From positions 9,106,172 to 9,170,171 of the forward strand of contig NZ_CP116413.1 in NCBI RefSeq assembly GCF_030064675.1: DNA of 64,000 bases, in the 5' to 3' direction. Position numbers and translations under genes: made by a program. Within the stretch, counting starts at the first letter, position 1. Each line of letters opens with the position of its first letter. The stretch is from Crossiella sp. CA-258035. GTDB taxonomy: Bacteria; Actinomycetota; Actinomycetes; Mycobacteriales; Pseudonocardiaceae. Positions 30,953 through 40,182 of this stretch are shown piece after piece. Below the pieces are notes generated by a model. It worked only from the letters and a program-made list of their open reading frames with translations. It had not been told where the DNA came from and made no database searches.

Positions 30953-31677
30953 GCCCGGATCGCGGCAATGGGTGTGATCGGCGCCGCACCCGGCTTCAGG
31001 TCGATCATCGCGGGCGTCTCGCCTGCCCCGGTCCTGGCCTCCAGCCGGTGCAGCCGCCCGTTCCCGCCGACCCAGTACCGCAGCCGCCCGTTGGCGTCCT
31101 TGCCCGGCTCCAGCGGCCCCTCGAACACGTCCACCGGGACCTCGCCCACCCGGTCCGCGCGCAGCCAGCGGGCGCTGCTCTGCCGGAGCAGCTCGGCGTT
31201 GTCCGGCCGGTCCGCGGCCAGGTCGACCAGCAGGGTCAGCGCGGTGTCCAGCTCGTTGCCGGCCCGCTGCATCGGCCGCACCTGCCAGCCGTTGCCGGGC
31301 ACCGGGTCCACCGCGAGCTGACCGGCGCCCGCGCGGAAGGCCAGCACCTCGGGACTCCACTGGAGCAGCCCGGCGGAGGCGGCGTCGTTGCGGCCCTCGG
31401 TGCGCATCGCGGCGTAGCCCAGGTGCGAGACGAAGTCGATCCGCCCGTCCAGCACCACGATCCCGGAGGCGCTGGGCACCGCGGCCCGCACCGCGGCGGT
31501 CCGCGACTCGTAGTTGATGAAGCGCACCAGGGCCAGCCTCTCGGCCTCGGCGCCGCTGAGCGAGCGCGGCCTGCCGTCCTCGGGACGGGCGCAGCTCATC
31601 AGCACGCCGATCACCGGCACCAGCAGCAGCGCGAACACGATGACGGCGGCGACCAGGCGGACCCGGCGGGGTTTCAC
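30949..31677 (-). CDS. Conserved membrane-anchored protein of unknown function
   Basis: A 242-residue protein that I cannot name. One N-terminal membrane segment (residues 7-28, LVAAVIVFALLLVPVIGVLMSC) is followed by an extracytoplasmic domain with LVRFINYESRTAAVRAAVP, GRIDFVSHLGYAAM and LLQWSPEVLAFR motifs. The MSCA sequence is lipobox-like but not a clear match, so it is either lipidated or a signal-anchored protein. GTG 31677 has GGAG 7 bp upstream. It runs in the same direction as the MerR gene, whose promoter overlaps its 3' end. Confidence 0.6.
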   Translation of the reverse strand: MKPRRVRLVAAVIVFALLLVPVIGVLMSCARPEDGRPRSLSGAEAERLALVRFINYESRTAAVRAAVPSASGIVVLDGRIDFVSHLGYAAMRTEGRNDAASAGLLQWSPEVLAFRAGAGQLAVDPVPGNGWQVRPMQRAGNELDTALTLLVDLAADRPDNAELLRQSSARWLRADRVGEVPVDVFEGPLEPGKDANGRLRYWVGGNGRLHRLEARTGAGETPAMIDLKPGAAPITPIAAIRA

Positions 31678-31777
31678 AGTCGATCTCCAGAACAGTCGGC
31701 GCGGGCGGAGCGCCGGAATCCTAGGGGCCGCCGACCCCGGAAAAGCCGTTCCACCGCGAGCCTCACTCGAAGGGGGA

Positions 31778-31812
31778 CCCCGGCCACGGTTTCACGTGAA
31801 TCGTGGCCGGGG
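31778..31812 (-). terminator. Hairpin terminator of the MMPL gene with a parS-like loop
   Basis: Stem CCCCGGCCACG (31778-31788) pairs perfectly with CGTGGCCGGGG (31802-31812) just after the MMPL stop at 31821. The 13-nt loop region contains a parS-like sequence. No T run follows, so termination strength is uncertain. Confidence 0.6.
31789..31802. other. parS-like ParB-binding site
   Basis: GTTTCACGTGAATC matches the parS core GTTTCACGTGAAAC at 13 of 14 positions. It lies in the loop of the MMPL terminator hairpin, about 28 kb from parAB. Actinomycetes carry many parS copies on both sides of the origin, so a distant functional copy is plausible. Confidence 0.6.
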
Positions 31813-31820
31813 CGCCGCCC

Positions 31821-34016
31821 TCAGCCGACCGGCTGCGGCTCGCGGCTCTTGGGCTTGTCCTCGACGTCCTCGCCCTCGTGGATGCCGACCCGCTGCTGCA
31901 ACCTGCGCAGCGGTCCGGGCGCCCACCAGGCCGCGTTGCCCATCAGCTTGAGCACCGCGGGCACCAGCAGCATGCGCACCACGGTGGCGTCCAGGGCCAG
32001 GGCCAGGATCATGCCGACGCCGACGAACCGCATCATGGTCACCTCGGCGAAGGCGAAGGCGCCGGTCACCACGATCAGCAGCAGCGCGGCCGAGCTGATC
32101 ACCCGGCCGGTGCGGGCCAGGCCGGTGGCCACCGCCTCCTCGTTGCTGGCGCCCTTGCTCTTGGCCTCGACCATGCGGGACATCAGGAAGACCTCGTAGT
32201 CGGTGGACAGGCCGAAGACCACGGCCGCCATCAGCACCACGATGCCCGCCTCCAGTGGGCCCGGCGAGACGTTGAGCAGGTCCGCGCCGTGGCCGTCCTG
32301 GAACACCCAGGTCAGCACGCCGAAGGTGGCGGAGAGGCTGAGCGCGCTCATCACCACGGCCTTGATCGGCAGCAGCACCGAGCCGAAGGCCAGGAACATC
32401 AGCACCAGGGTGGCGCCCACGATGACCAGGATCATCCAGGGCAGTCCGGCGGTGATCGCGTTCAGGCTGTCCAGCACCCTGGCGCTGATCCCGCCGACCA
32501 GGATCTTGGTGTCCCCGGGCGGGGTCAGGTTCCGGATCTCCTTGACCGCGTTCTTGGCCTGGTCGCTGAGCACGTCACCCGGCAGCTTGGCGGTGAAGGC
32601 GATGACGTCCTTGCCCGCGCCCGCGGGCTGCACGTTGGTGACGCCGGGGACCTTGCCGAGCTCACCGGCGAACTGCTGCGCCGCGGCCTGGCCGGGGGCC
32701 TTGCCGTCCTTGCCCTGCAACACGATCTGCGCGGCGTCCTTGCTCAGCGCGGGGAAGTCCCGGTTGAGCGTCTCGGCGGTAACCCGCGCCGGGTTGCCCG
32801 CGGGCAGCACCTTCTCGGTGACCTCGCCGAAGCTGGCGCCCAGGAACGGCGTGCCGAGCAGCACCAGCACCGCGATGATCGGCACCGCGAAGATCACCGG
32901 GCGCTTCATCACGGCCAGGCCCAGCTTGCGCCAGCCGCGGCCCTCCTCCTCCACCGGCTTGGCCGCGGCGCGCTTGCGCCAGGGCAGGGCCAGCGAGTCC
33001 ACCCGGCGGCCGAGCACCGCGAGCAGCGCGGGCAGCAGGGTCAGCGAGACCAGCATGGCCACCGCGACCGCGGCCATGCCGCCGTAGCTGACCGAGCGCA
33101 GGAAGCCCTGCGGGAACAGCAGCAGCCCGGCCAGCGCGATGATCAGCAGCGTCGCGGAGAAGGCGACCGTGCGGCCGGCGGTGGCCACCGTGCGGCGCAC
33201 CGCGGCGCCGGGCGCCAGACCGCCGGCCAGCTCCTCGCGGAACCGGCCGACCATGAACAGGCCGTAGTCGATGGCCATGCCGAGGCCGAGCAGGCTGGCC
33301 ACGTTCACCGCGAAGGTGTTCACCTCGACGAAGCTGGTCAGCACGTTGAGCACGCCCAGCGCGCCGAGGATGGACAGGCCGCCCACCAGCACCGGCAGCG
33401 CGGCCGCGACCAGGCCGCCGAAGATCAGCACGAGCAGCAGCAGGGTGATCGGCACCGCCACCAGCTCGGCGGTGATCAGGTCGTTCTGCGAGCTGGTGTT
33501 GATCGCGGCCGCGGTCGGCGCGAACCCGCCGACCTGGCTGGCCACCCCGTCGACGGCCAGCTGGTCCTTGATCTTCTCGTAGGACCGCAGCATCTTGTTG
33601 GAGTCATCGCCCGCGGTCATGGTGATCACCGCGAGGCCGCGCTTGTGCTCGGCGTCGGCGAAGGCGGCCCGCGCGGCCGGGTCCGGGATCATCCAGTAGG
33701 ACATCACCCGGCTGACCTCGGAGCTGGGCAGCGCCTTGAGCTTGTCGGTGATCTTCTGCCCGAGCGCCGGGTCGTCGATCGAGCTGCCGCTGGGCGCCTC
33801 GTAGATCACCACCACGTCGCCGGTCTGCCTGCCAAGGGCCGCGTCCATGGTCTTGACCGCGGTGATCGCCTGGCTGCCCGGGTCCTCGTAACCACCCTGG
33901 GTGAGCTTGTCGAAGACACCGCTGCCCCAGGCGCCGCCGAGGACGGTCAGCAAGGCGGCGGCGACGAGCACCACCCAGCGGCGCCGATGCACCACCGATC
34001 CCCAGGATAGGAACAT
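31821..34016 (-). CDS. MMPL-family RND transporter
   Basis: A 731-residue membrane transporter with the RND layout: one N-terminal helix, an extracytoplasmic domain, five helices, then a second helix-domain-five-helix repeat. Conserved proton-relay motifs are GLGMAIDYGLFMVGRFREEL (helix 4) and FGLSTDYEVFLMSRM (helix 10). The C-terminal tail is charged. MMPL proteins export lipids or drugs. The divergent TetR gene with its twin operators 5' to this gene suggests ligand-induced efflux. ATG 34016 opens MFLSWGSVVHRRRW, normal for the family. Confidence 0.9.
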   Translation of the reverse strand: MFLSWGSVVHRRRWVVLVAAALLTVLGGAWGSGVFDKLTQGGYEDPGSQAITAVKTMDAALGRQTGDVVVIYEAPSGSSIDDPALGQKITDKLKALPSSEVSRVMSYWMIPDPAARAAFADAEHKRGLAVITMTAGDDSNKMLRSYEKIKDQLAVDGVASQVGGFAPTAAAINTSSQNDLITAELVAVPITLLLLVLIFGGLVAAALPVLVGGLSILGALGVLNVLTSFVEVNTFAVNVASLLGLGMAIDYGLFMVGRFREELAGGLAPGAAVRRTVATAGRTVAFSATLLIIALAGLLLFPQGFLRSVSYGGMAAVAVAMLVSLTLLPALLAVLGRRVDSLALPWRKRAAAKPVEEEGRGWRKLGLAVMKRPVIFAVPIIAVLVLLGTPFLGASFGEVTEKVLPAGNPARVTAETLNRDFPALSKDAAQIVLQGKDGKAPGQAAAQQFAGELGKVPGVTNVQPAGAGKDVIAFTAKLPGDVLSDQAKNAVKEIRNLTPPGDTKILVGGISARVLDSLNAITAGLPWMILVIVGATLVLMFLAFGSVLLPIKAVVMSALSLSATFGVLTWVFQDGHGADLLNVSPGPLEAGIVVLMAAVVFGLSTDYEVFLMSRMVEAKSKGASNEEAVATGLARTGRVISSAALLLIVVTGAFAFAEVTMMRFVGVGMILALALDATVVRMLLVPAVLKLMGNAAWWAPGPLRRLQQRVGIHEGEDVEDKPKSREPQPVG

Positions 34017-34085
34017 GATCCGGCCCTCCGGCGAAACTGGTCGGTGGCGTAGCCAGCGGCTACCGTGCTGGTGAACGCGAGGTCA

Positions 34086-34150
34086 GTAAACGGTGTTCAC
34101 CTACCGTCGGTGACCATAGGCGAGAGTGAACGGTGTTTACAACCCGAAGG
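34086..34150. promoter_or_regulatory. Twin TetR operators between the MMPL and TetR genes
   Basis: GTAAACGGTGTTCAC (34086-34100) and GTGAACGGTGTTTAC (34136-34150) are reverse-related copies of a palindrome GTRAAC-GGT-GTTYAC, with centres 50 bp apart. They sit in the divergent spacer, so one dimer pair could repress both genes. A further half-site GTGAAC occurs near 34073. Confidence 0.78.
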
Positions 34151-34158
34151 GGTGAAGT

Positions 34159-34908
34159 ATGACGGAGGCCACCCGTCGAGAACGGCTACGCGCTCACACA
34201 GAGCGTGATATCCGTGCGGCGGCCCGTCGCCTACTGGTGGAGAACGGCCGCGACGCGGTGACCCTGCGCGCCATCGCCCGCGACCTGGGCATCACCGCAC
34301 CGGCGCTCTACCGCTACTACGACTCCCGCGAGGACCTGCTCCGCCAGCTCTGCGAGGACGTCTGCCTGTCCATGGCCGAGGAGCTCCAGCCCAAGCTCGA
34401 CGCGGTCGGCGACGGCGACCTCCTCGGCCAGGTCTTCACCGTCTTCCGGTCCTTCCGCCGCTGGGCCCTGGACCACCCGCAGGAGTTCACCCTGGTCTTC
34501 GCCTCGCCAGAGGTCGAGGTCAACAACAGCTCCCGCGGCGGCCGCAAGACCCTGGGCGAGGACATGTTCGGCCGGGTCTTCCTGGGCGTGGCCGGAAAAC
34601 TGCTCGCGGAGAACCAGGAGCTCGCCGCGGGCACCGGCGAGGTCCCGGCCGCGCTGGAGGAAGACCTCCGCGGCTACCGCGACGACCTGCTGAAGTCCCT
34701 GGCCGACACCGGCATCCAGCTCACCGCCGACCGCCTCGGCCTGTCCACGGTCTACCTGATGCTCCAGTGCTGGGTCCGGCTCTACGGCCACGTCGCACTG
34801 GAGGTCTTCGGCCGCTTCCCGTTCGCGCTGAACAACGCCGAGACGCTGTTCGAGTCGATGATCGCCGAACTGGCCAGGGAGGTCGGCCTGCCGGAGCCGC
34901 CTCCCTGA
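34159..34908 (+). CDS. TetR-family transcriptional regulator
   Basis: A 249-residue TetR regulator. The helix-turn-helix lies at residues 22-65: AARRLLVENGRDAVTLRAIARDLG-type followed by TAPALYRYYDSREDLL. The larger C-terminal domain contains WALDHPQEFTLVFASP and a WVRLYGHVALEVFGRFPF stretch, as in the WHG-domain subgroup. It is divergent from the MMPL transporter and its spacer has two matching operators, so it most likely represses the transporter and itself. AAGGGG precedes the ATG. Confidence 0.88.
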   Translation: MTEATRRERLRAHTERDIRAAARRLLVENGRDAVTLRAIARDLGITAPALYRYYDSREDLLRQLCEDVCLSMAEELQPKLDAVGDGDLLGQVFTVFRSFRRWALDHPQEFTLVFASPEVEVNNSSRGGRKTLGEDMFGRVFLGVAGKLLAENQELAAGTGEVPAALEEDLRGYRDDLLKSLADTGIQLTADRLGLSTVYLMLQCWVRLYGHVALEVFGRFPFALNNAETLFESMIAELAREVGLPEPPP

Positions 34909-34918
34909 CCAGCGCGGA

Positions 34919-37753
34919 TCACAGGACCAGGTTGACCAGCCGGCCCGGCACCACGATCACCTTGCGCGGCGAGCCGCCGTCCAGCAGCGCGACCACCTTC
35001 TCATCGGCCAGCACCGCGGCCTTGATCTCGTCCTGGCCGGCCGAGGCGGGCACCACGACCTTGGACCGCAGCTTGCCGTTGACCTGCACCGGGTACTCGA
35101 TGCTGTCCTCGACCAGGTAGCGCTCCTCGGCGACCGGGAACGGGCCGTGTGCCAGGGAGGTGTCCTGGCCCAGGCGGGACCACAGTTCCTCGGCCAGGTG
35201 CGGGCACAGCGGGGCCAGCATCAGGACCAGCGGCTCGGCCACCTCGCGGGGGGTGCCCGCTCCGGCGCTGTAGGCCTTGGTCAGGTGGTTGTTCAGCTCG
35301 ATCAGCTTGGCCGCGGCGGTGTTGTAGCGCATGGCCGCGTAGTCCTCGCGGACCCCGGCGATGGTCTTGTGCAGCAGCCGCAGCGTGGTCTCGTCCGGGG
35401 TGTCCGCGGTGACCCGCAGTTCGCCGGTGACCTCGTCGACCAGGTTGCGCCACAGGCGCTGCAGGAAGCGCTGGGCGCCGACCACGTCCTTGGTCGCCCA
35501 GGGGCGGGAGACCTCCAGCGGGCCCATGGACATCTCGTACAGCCGGAAGGTGTCCGCCCCGTAGTTGTCGCACATCTCGTCCGGGGTGACCACGTTCTTC
35601 AGGCTCTTGCCCATCTTGCCGTACTCGCGGCTGACCTCCTGGCCCTGCCAGAAGAACTTGCCGTCCACCTCCTCCACCTCGTGCGCGGGCACGTACGCGC
35701 CGCGGGCGTCGGTGAAGGCGTAGGCCTGGATGTAGCCCTGGTTGAACAGCTTGCGGTACGGCTCGTCCGAGCTGACCTCGCCCAGGTCGAAGAGCACCTT
35801 CTGCCAGAACCGGGAGTACAGCAGGTGCAGCACCGCGTGCTCCACGCCGCCGATGTACAGGTCGACGCCGCCGGGGTCGGTGGCGCCGTGCTGCTCGGGG
35901 CGCGGGCCCAGCCAGTAGCGCTCGTTGGCCGGGTCGACGAACCGCTCGCTGTTGTCCGGGTCCACGTACCGCAGCTGGTACCAGCAGGAACCCGCCCAGT
36001 TGGGCATGGTGTTGGTGTCCCTGCGGTACTTCTTCGGCCCGTCGCCCAGGTCCAGCTCGACCGTGGTCCACTCGGTGGCGCGGGACAGCGGCGGGGAGGG
36101 CTCGGTGTTGGCGTCGTTGGGGTCGAAGGTGCGCGGCGAGTAGTCGTCGACCTCGGGCAGCTCCACCGGCAGCATCGACTCCGGCAGCGCGTGCACCCGG
36201 CCGTCCTCGTCGTAGACCACCGGGAACGGCTCGCCCCAGTAGCGCTGCCGGGAGAACAGCCAGTCGCGCAGCTTGTACTGCACGGTGCCCTCACCGGCGC
36301 CGCGCTCCTGCAGCCACTCGATGATCGTCTTCTTCGCCTCGTCGACGGCCATGCCGTCCAGGAACTCGGAGTTGATCGCCGGTCCGTCGCCCAGGAACGG
36401 CCCGTCCTGGTGGCCCTCGCCCGGCTGCACGGTGCGGATGATCGGCAGGCCGAAGGCGGTGGCGAAGTCCCAGTCGCGGCTGTCCTGGCCGGGCACCGCC
36501 ATGATCGCGCCGGTGCCGTAGCCCATCAGCACGTAGTCGGCGATGAACACCGGGATCTGCTTGCCGTTGACCGGGTTCACCGCGTACGCGCCGGTGAACA
36601 CGCCGGTCTTGTCCTTGTTCTCCTGCCGGTCCAGCTCGGACTTGCGGGAGGCGGCCACCCGGTAGGCCTCGATCGCCTCGCCGGGGGTGGCCGCGCCCGC
36701 GGTCCAGCGCGGGTCCACATCGGCGGGCCACTGCGCGGCCGAGATCTCGTCCACCAGCGGGTGTTCCGGGGCCAGCACCATGTAGGTGGCGCCGAACAGG
36801 GTGTCCGGGCGGGTGGTGAAGACCTCGATCTGCTGCTCGCCGACGGCGAAGCGGACCCTGGCGCCGTGCGAGCGCCCGATCCAGTTGCGCTGCATCGACT
36901 TGATCTTCTCCGGCCAGTCCAGCCGGTCCAGGTCGTCGACCAGGCGGTCGGCGTAGGCGGTGATCCGCATCATCCACTGGCGCAGGCTGCGGCGGAACAC
37001 CGGGAAGTTGCCGCGCTCGCTGCGGCCGTCCGCGGTGACCTCCTCGTTGGCCAGCACCGTGCCCAGGCCGGGACACCAGTTCACCGGCGCCTCGGACAGG
37101 TAGGCCAGCCGCTGCGAGTCGATGACCTTCGCCCGCTCGGCCACGGTCAGGTCGGCCCAGCCTCGGCCGTCCGGGGTGGGCCGGGCGCCCTCGGCGTACT
37201 CGGCTTCCAGCTCGGCGATCGGCCGCGCCTTGCCCAGCGCGGTGTCGTAGAAGGAGTTGTAGATTTTCAGGAAGATCCACTGGGTCCACCGGTAGTAGCC
37301 GGGGTCGATGGTGGAGATCCGCCGCCGCTCGTCGTGGCCCAGCCCCAGCCTGCGGATCTGCCGCAGGTAGGTGTTGATGTTCTCCTCGGTGGTCTTGCGC
37401 GGGTGCTGCCCGGTCTGCACCGCGTACTGCTCGGCGGGCAGGCCGAAGGCGTCGAAGCCCATCGTGTGCAGCACGTTGCGCCCGGTCATCCGGTAGTACC
37501 TGGCGAAGACGTCGGTGCCGATGAAGCCCAGCGGGTGCCCGACGTGCAGCCCGGCCCCTGACGGGTAGGGGAACATGTCCTGCACGAACAGCTTGTCCGC
37601 CGGCACCTCGCCGTCACCCGCGAGCGACCCGGCCGGGTTCGGGGCGTGGAAGGTGCCACTGGACTCCCAGCGGTCCTGCCAGCGGCGCTCGATCTCGCCG
37701 GCCATGGCTGCGGTGTAGCGGTGCGCCGGAACGGCGTCCTGGTCCGTGCTCAT
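34919..37753 (-). CDS. leuS: Leucyl-tRNA synthetase
   Basis: A 944-residue class I synthetase that charges tRNA-Leu. The HIGH-type motif is HVGHPLG near residue 70 and the KMSKS-type motif is KMGKSLKN near residue 715. The editing domain is present ([31 protein letters not shown] region). The length fits actinobacterial LeuS. The start [22 protein letters not shown] is supported by the leader layout. A leader peptide with three adjacent Leu codons and a terminator precede it, so expression probably rises when charged tRNA-Leu is scarce. The gene converges with the TetR gene. Confidence 0.97.
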   Translation of the reverse strand: MSTDQDAVPAHRYTAAMAGEIERRWQDRWESSGTFHAPNPAGSLAGDGEVPADKLFVQDMFPYPSGAGLHVGHPLGFIGTDVFARYYRMTGRNVLHTMGFDAFGLPAEQYAVQTGQHPRKTTEENINTYLRQIRRLGLGHDERRRISTIDPGYYRWTQWIFLKIYNSFYDTALGKARPIAELEAEYAEGARPTPDGRGWADLTVAERAKVIDSQRLAYLSEAPVNWCPGLGTVLANEEVTADGRSERGNFPVFRRSLRQWMMRITAYADRLVDDLDRLDWPEKIKSMQRNWIGRSHGARVRFAVGEQQIEVFTTRPDTLFGATYMVLAPEHPLVDEISAAQWPADVDPRWTAGAATPGEAIEAYRVAASRKSELDRQENKDKTGVFTGAYAVNPVNGKQIPVFIADYVLMGYGTGAIMAVPGQDSRDWDFATAFGLPIIRTVQPGEGHQDGPFLGDGPAINSEFLDGMAVDEAKKTIIEWLQERGAGEGTVQYKLRDWLFSRQRYWGEPFPVVYDEDGRVHALPESMLPVELPEVDDYSPRTFDPNDANTEPSPPLSRATEWTTVELDLGDGPKKYRRDTNTMPNWAGSCWYQLRYVDPDNSERFVDPANERYWLGPRPEQHGATDPGGVDLYIGGVEHAVLHLLYSRFWQKVLFDLGEVSSDEPYRKLFNQGYIQAYAFTDARGAYVPAHEVEEVDGKFFWQGQEVSREYGKMGKSLKNVVTPDEMCDNYGADTFRLYEMSMGPLEVSRPWATKDVVGAQRFLQRLWRNLVDEVTGELRVTADTPDETTLRLLHKTIAGVREDYAAMRYNTAAAKLIELNNHLTKAYSAGAGTPREVAEPLVLMLAPLCPHLAEELWSRLGQDTSLAHGPFPVAEERYLVEDSIEYPVQVNGKLRSKVVVPASAGQDEIKAAVLADEKVVALLDGGSPRKVIVVPGRLVNLVL

Positions 37754-37792
37754 GTCATGTCCTGTCGTGTTTGCCTGCCCCTGACAACCAAA

Positions 37793-37824
37793 AACCCCTC
37801 AGCCCATGGAGGGCATGAGGGGTT
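37793..37824 (-). terminator. Attenuator terminator in the leuS leader
   Basis: AACCCCTCA (37793-37801) and TGAGGGGTT (37816-37824) form a 9-bp stem, with inner GCCC/GGGC pairing, followed on the minus strand by TTTTTGG. It lies 40 bp before the leuS ATG and after the leader peptide, so it can stop transcription before leuS. An upstream arm pair (GCCGCGC/GCGCGGC, 37849-37855 with 37825-37831) spans the leader stop codon and could compete. Confidence 0.8.
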
Positions 37825-37845
37825 GCCGCGCGAACCGGGAACCGG

Positions 37846-37884
37846 TCAGCGCGGCTGGCTAAGAAGCAGGTGGGCCGTGCTCAC
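37846..37884 (-). CDS. leuS leader peptide (12 residues, Leu-Leu-Leu)
   Basis: GTG-AGC-ACG-GCC-CAC-CTG-CTT-CTT-AGC-CAG-CCG-CGC-TGA encodes MSTAHLLLSQPR. Three consecutive leucine codons, two of them CTT, which is rare in this GC-rich genome, make it a sensor of leucyl-tRNA supply. TAACCT (37897-37892) lies 7 nt upstream and would give a leaderless start. Leader-peptide attenuation of leuS is known from some Streptomyces by comparative analysis; this window shows a full set of elements. Confidence 0.75.
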   Translation of the reverse strand: MSTAHLLLSQPR

Positions 37885-37894
37885 GCCTACCAGG

Positions 37895-38992
37895 TTAGCG
37901 CACCGCGAGCGTGATCAGCTGGCTGACCTGCGTCGCGGAGAAGTTGTCATCGCTGACCAGCACCAGGCTGCGCTCACCGGAGGGCAGCCGGGGACCCCAG
38001 GTCATCCCCTCCACATTGTCCACAGTGGACAGCCCAAGGGCGCCGAGGTCGGCGAGCAGCTTCTTGCGCACCGGGCGGATCTGCGCCCCGGCCAACGAGT
38101 CCACGTCCTTGACGTTGGAGGCCCCGGCGGTGCTGATCTCGTAGATCCGCACCTTGTTGCCCACCCCGGTGACGAAGGAGCGCTCCATCACCAGGAACCG
38201 GTGCGGGTCGTGCTCGGTGACCGGCAGGATCGCCACCACGCCGTTGTTGGCGAAGGCCCCGGCGGGCACCGGCTCGGCGAAGACCTTCTCCATCGGGTAC
38301 GCGTACTGCGCGAGCAACTGCCCCGACCTGGTCTGCACCGAGATCCGGCCCAGCGCGCCGGCGGCCGGGGTGGGGGAGGGCCCGTCCTGGATCAGCGGCC
38401 CCTCCACGGTGGAGACCACCAGCCGCCCGCCCGCGGCGAAGGCCAGCCCTTCCAGCACCTCGTTGCGCCGCGGCCCGCGCTCGTCAGTGGACATCCGCAG
38501 GTTGGCCGGCAGCGGCAGCTCACCGGCGAAGGAGCCGTCCCGGTGCGCCCGGCGGATGGCCGGGTCGATCACCAGCGGCGGCAGCCGGTCGCCCTCGCTG
38601 GTCCACCACAGGTCCCCGGTCAGCGGGTCGACCCGGATCTCCTCGGGGTCGGGGGTGTCCAGGGACAGCTTCGGGTAGGTCGAGCCGTCCGGGCGCAGCA
38701 GCGGCTTGGTGCCGGTCAGCTCGAAGCCCTGCTCGCCCTTGCGCGCGGTGTAGTAGCGGACCGGCTGCCGGTCGGAGCGGTCGTCGCTGATCAGCACCCA
38801 CTCCCCGGTGCGCCGGTCGTAGTCGAGGCCGGAGAGGCCGCCCACCGTGGTGCCCTGGAAGGTGATCTTCCCGATGATCTGCTCTGAGACCAGGCGGACG
38901 CGCTGACCTGCGGGTTCAGCCGTGGCGGGCGCGGCGAGGGCGAGCACCAGGACTCCGGTGAGCGCACCGACGGCGCGGAGAGGTACAGACAT
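37895..38992 (-). CDS. Secreted esterase-like/phytase-fold protein
   Basis: A 365-residue exported protein. The signal peptide ends at TAEP (cleavage after ATA, near residue 25). Beta-propeller-like segments follow: VGGLSGLDYDRRTGEWVLISDDRSD, a PDPEEIRVDPLTGDLWWTSEG block, RNEVLEGLAFAAGGRLVVSTVEG and DNVEGMTWGPRL. This pattern belongs to the esterase-like activity of phytase family found in actinomycetes. The acidic DD and E residues could bind metal. The substrate is unknown. It ends just before the leuS leader; the leuS promoter may lie inside its last codons. Confidence 0.72.
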   Translation of the reverse strand: MSVPLRAVGALTGVLVLALAAPATAEPAGQRVRLVSEQIIGKITFQGTTVGGLSGLDYDRRTGEWVLISDDRSDRQPVRYYTARKGEQGFELTGTKPLLRPDGSTYPKLSLDTPDPEEIRVDPLTGDLWWTSEGDRLPPLVIDPAIRRAHRDGSFAGELPLPANLRMSTDERGPRRNEVLEGLAFAAGGRLVVSTVEGPLIQDGPSPTPAAGALGRISVQTRSGQLLAQYAYPMEKVFAEPVPAGAFANNGVVAILPVTEHDPHRFLVMERSFVTGVGNKVRIYEISTAGASNVKDVDSLAGAQIRPVRKKLLADLGALGLSTVDNVEGMTWGPRLPSGERSLVLVSDDNFSATQVSQLITLAVR

Positions 38993-39067
38993 GGGTGCAG
39001 CACACCTCACAACGGTGACGAGAAGGTAGCGGGCGAGTCGCGGAATCACGGCGCTTACCCTCAAGGG

Positions 39068-39511
39068 GTGCAGCAGCTCGCAGTCATCGCCATCGTGCCA
39101 CGGATCAGCGTGACCTTCCTGCTCGTCATCGCCGGGGCGGCGCTGGCCGTGGTCGGGCTGCGCGGCCTGCGCGGCACCCTGCCCCGCAACGCCTACGCAG
39201 GCGTGCGCACCGCCCGCGCGATGCGCAGCGACGAGGCATTCGCACTGGCCAACAAGGTGGCCGGGCTGCCGGTCCTGGTGTCGGGGCTGCTGTTCGCGCT
39301 GACCGGCGTGGTCACCGCGCCGCTGACCGAGACCGGGCTGTACCTGACCCTGCTCATCCTCGGCAGCCTCGGCGCGGTGCTGATCACCGCGGCCGGCGGC
39401 ATGCTGGGGCACCGCGCGGCCGACGCCCTGCCCGACCCCGAGCCCGCCGCCAAGGGCTGCGGCGGCTGCTGCGGCGGGATCTGCGCGAAGCTGGGCGCTA
39501 GTTCCGCTTGA
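39068..39511 (+). CDS. SdpI-family small membrane protein
   Basis: A 147-residue protein with three or four hydrophobic segments: residues 5-30 (IAIVPRISVTFLLVIAGAALAVVG), 62-85 and 90-112. The loop LPRNAYAGVRTARAMRSDEAFALANKVAG is typical of SdpI-like proteins. The C-terminus has a cysteine cluster, GCGGCCGGIC, that may bind metal. SdpI members protect against killing factors or sense them; the role here is unknown. GTG 39068 is preceded by AAGGG. It overlaps the convergent YqgE gene by 14 bp. Confidence 0.7.
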   Translation: MQQLAVIAIVPRISVTFLLVIAGAALAVVGLRGLRGTLPRNAYAGVRTARAMRSDEAFALANKVAGLPVLVSGLLFALTGVVTAPLTETGLYLTLLILGSLGAVLITAAGGMLGHRAADALPDPEPAAKGCGGCCGGICAKLGASSA

Positions 39512-40079
39512 TGTCCACCGGATGCGTGGCCAGCAGCGAGAGCGGCATGCCCTGACGGCGCAGCACCCGGCCCCACAGGTCCACCCTCGGCGGGGTGAGC
39601 ACGTCATCCGGCAGCGCGGGCACCACCAGCCAGTCGCCGCGCTCGATCTCGTCGTCGAGCTGCCCCTCGCTCCAGCCGGAGTACCCGGCGAAGACCCGCA
39701 GCCCGCGCATCCGCGGCGCCAGCTCGTCCGGGTCGGAGTCCAGGTCGACCAGGGCCACCGGGCCGCGCACGCCGATCACGCCGTCCATGGTCTCGATGTC
39801 CTCGCCCGTCTTGAGGTTGGCCAGGCACAACGCGGTCTTCTGCTCCACCGGACCGCCCACGAACACCGCGGGCGGTCGGCTGGCGTGCGGCGCCCAGCCG
39901 GGTAACACGTCGTGCACGGCGACCTCGCTCGGCCGGTTCAGCACAACGCCGAGCGTGCCCTCGTCGCGGTGGTCGATGATGTAGACCACTGTGCGACGGA
40001 AGTTGGGGTCGAGCAGCCCTGGCGTGGCCACCAGCAGGGACCCCGGCTCGACTTCGGCGTCGGAAGACACGGTGCACAT
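39498..40079 (-). CDS. YqgE/AlgH family protein
   Basis: A 193-residue cytoplasmic protein of the YqgE/AlgH family. The N-terminus has GSLLVATPGLLDPNFRRTVVYIIDH, followed by EGTLGVVLNRPSEV, VFVGGPVE and FAGYSGWSEGQLDDEIERGDW, all signature stretches. ATG 40079 is chosen. The molecular function of the family is not established; AlgH has been linked to gene regulation in Pseudomonas. No operon partner is obvious. Confidence 0.85.
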   Translation of the reverse strand: MCTVSSDAEVEPGSLLVATPGLLDPNFRRTVVYIIDHRDEGTLGVVLNRPSEVAVHDVLPGWAPHASRPPAVFVGGPVEQKTALCLANLKTGEDIETMDGVIGVRGPVALVDLDSDPDELAPRMRGLRVFAGYSGWSEGQLDDEIERGDWLVVPALPDDVLTPPRVDLWGRVLRRQGMPLSLLATHPVDIKRN

Positions 40080-40182
40080 GATCCCACTCGTTGCTGCGCC
40101 GTTCGCCGCACCGCACCGTGCGCCGTCAAGACCAGGTAGTCCGGGGTGCTGCCGTGCGCACCCGGACCCGTACGCTGGGTGT

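Noticed and set aside
37754..37900. T-box riboswitch upstream of leuS
   Set aside because: No T-box sequence or specifier loop is seen; the leader peptide with Leu codons and terminator explains the region better.
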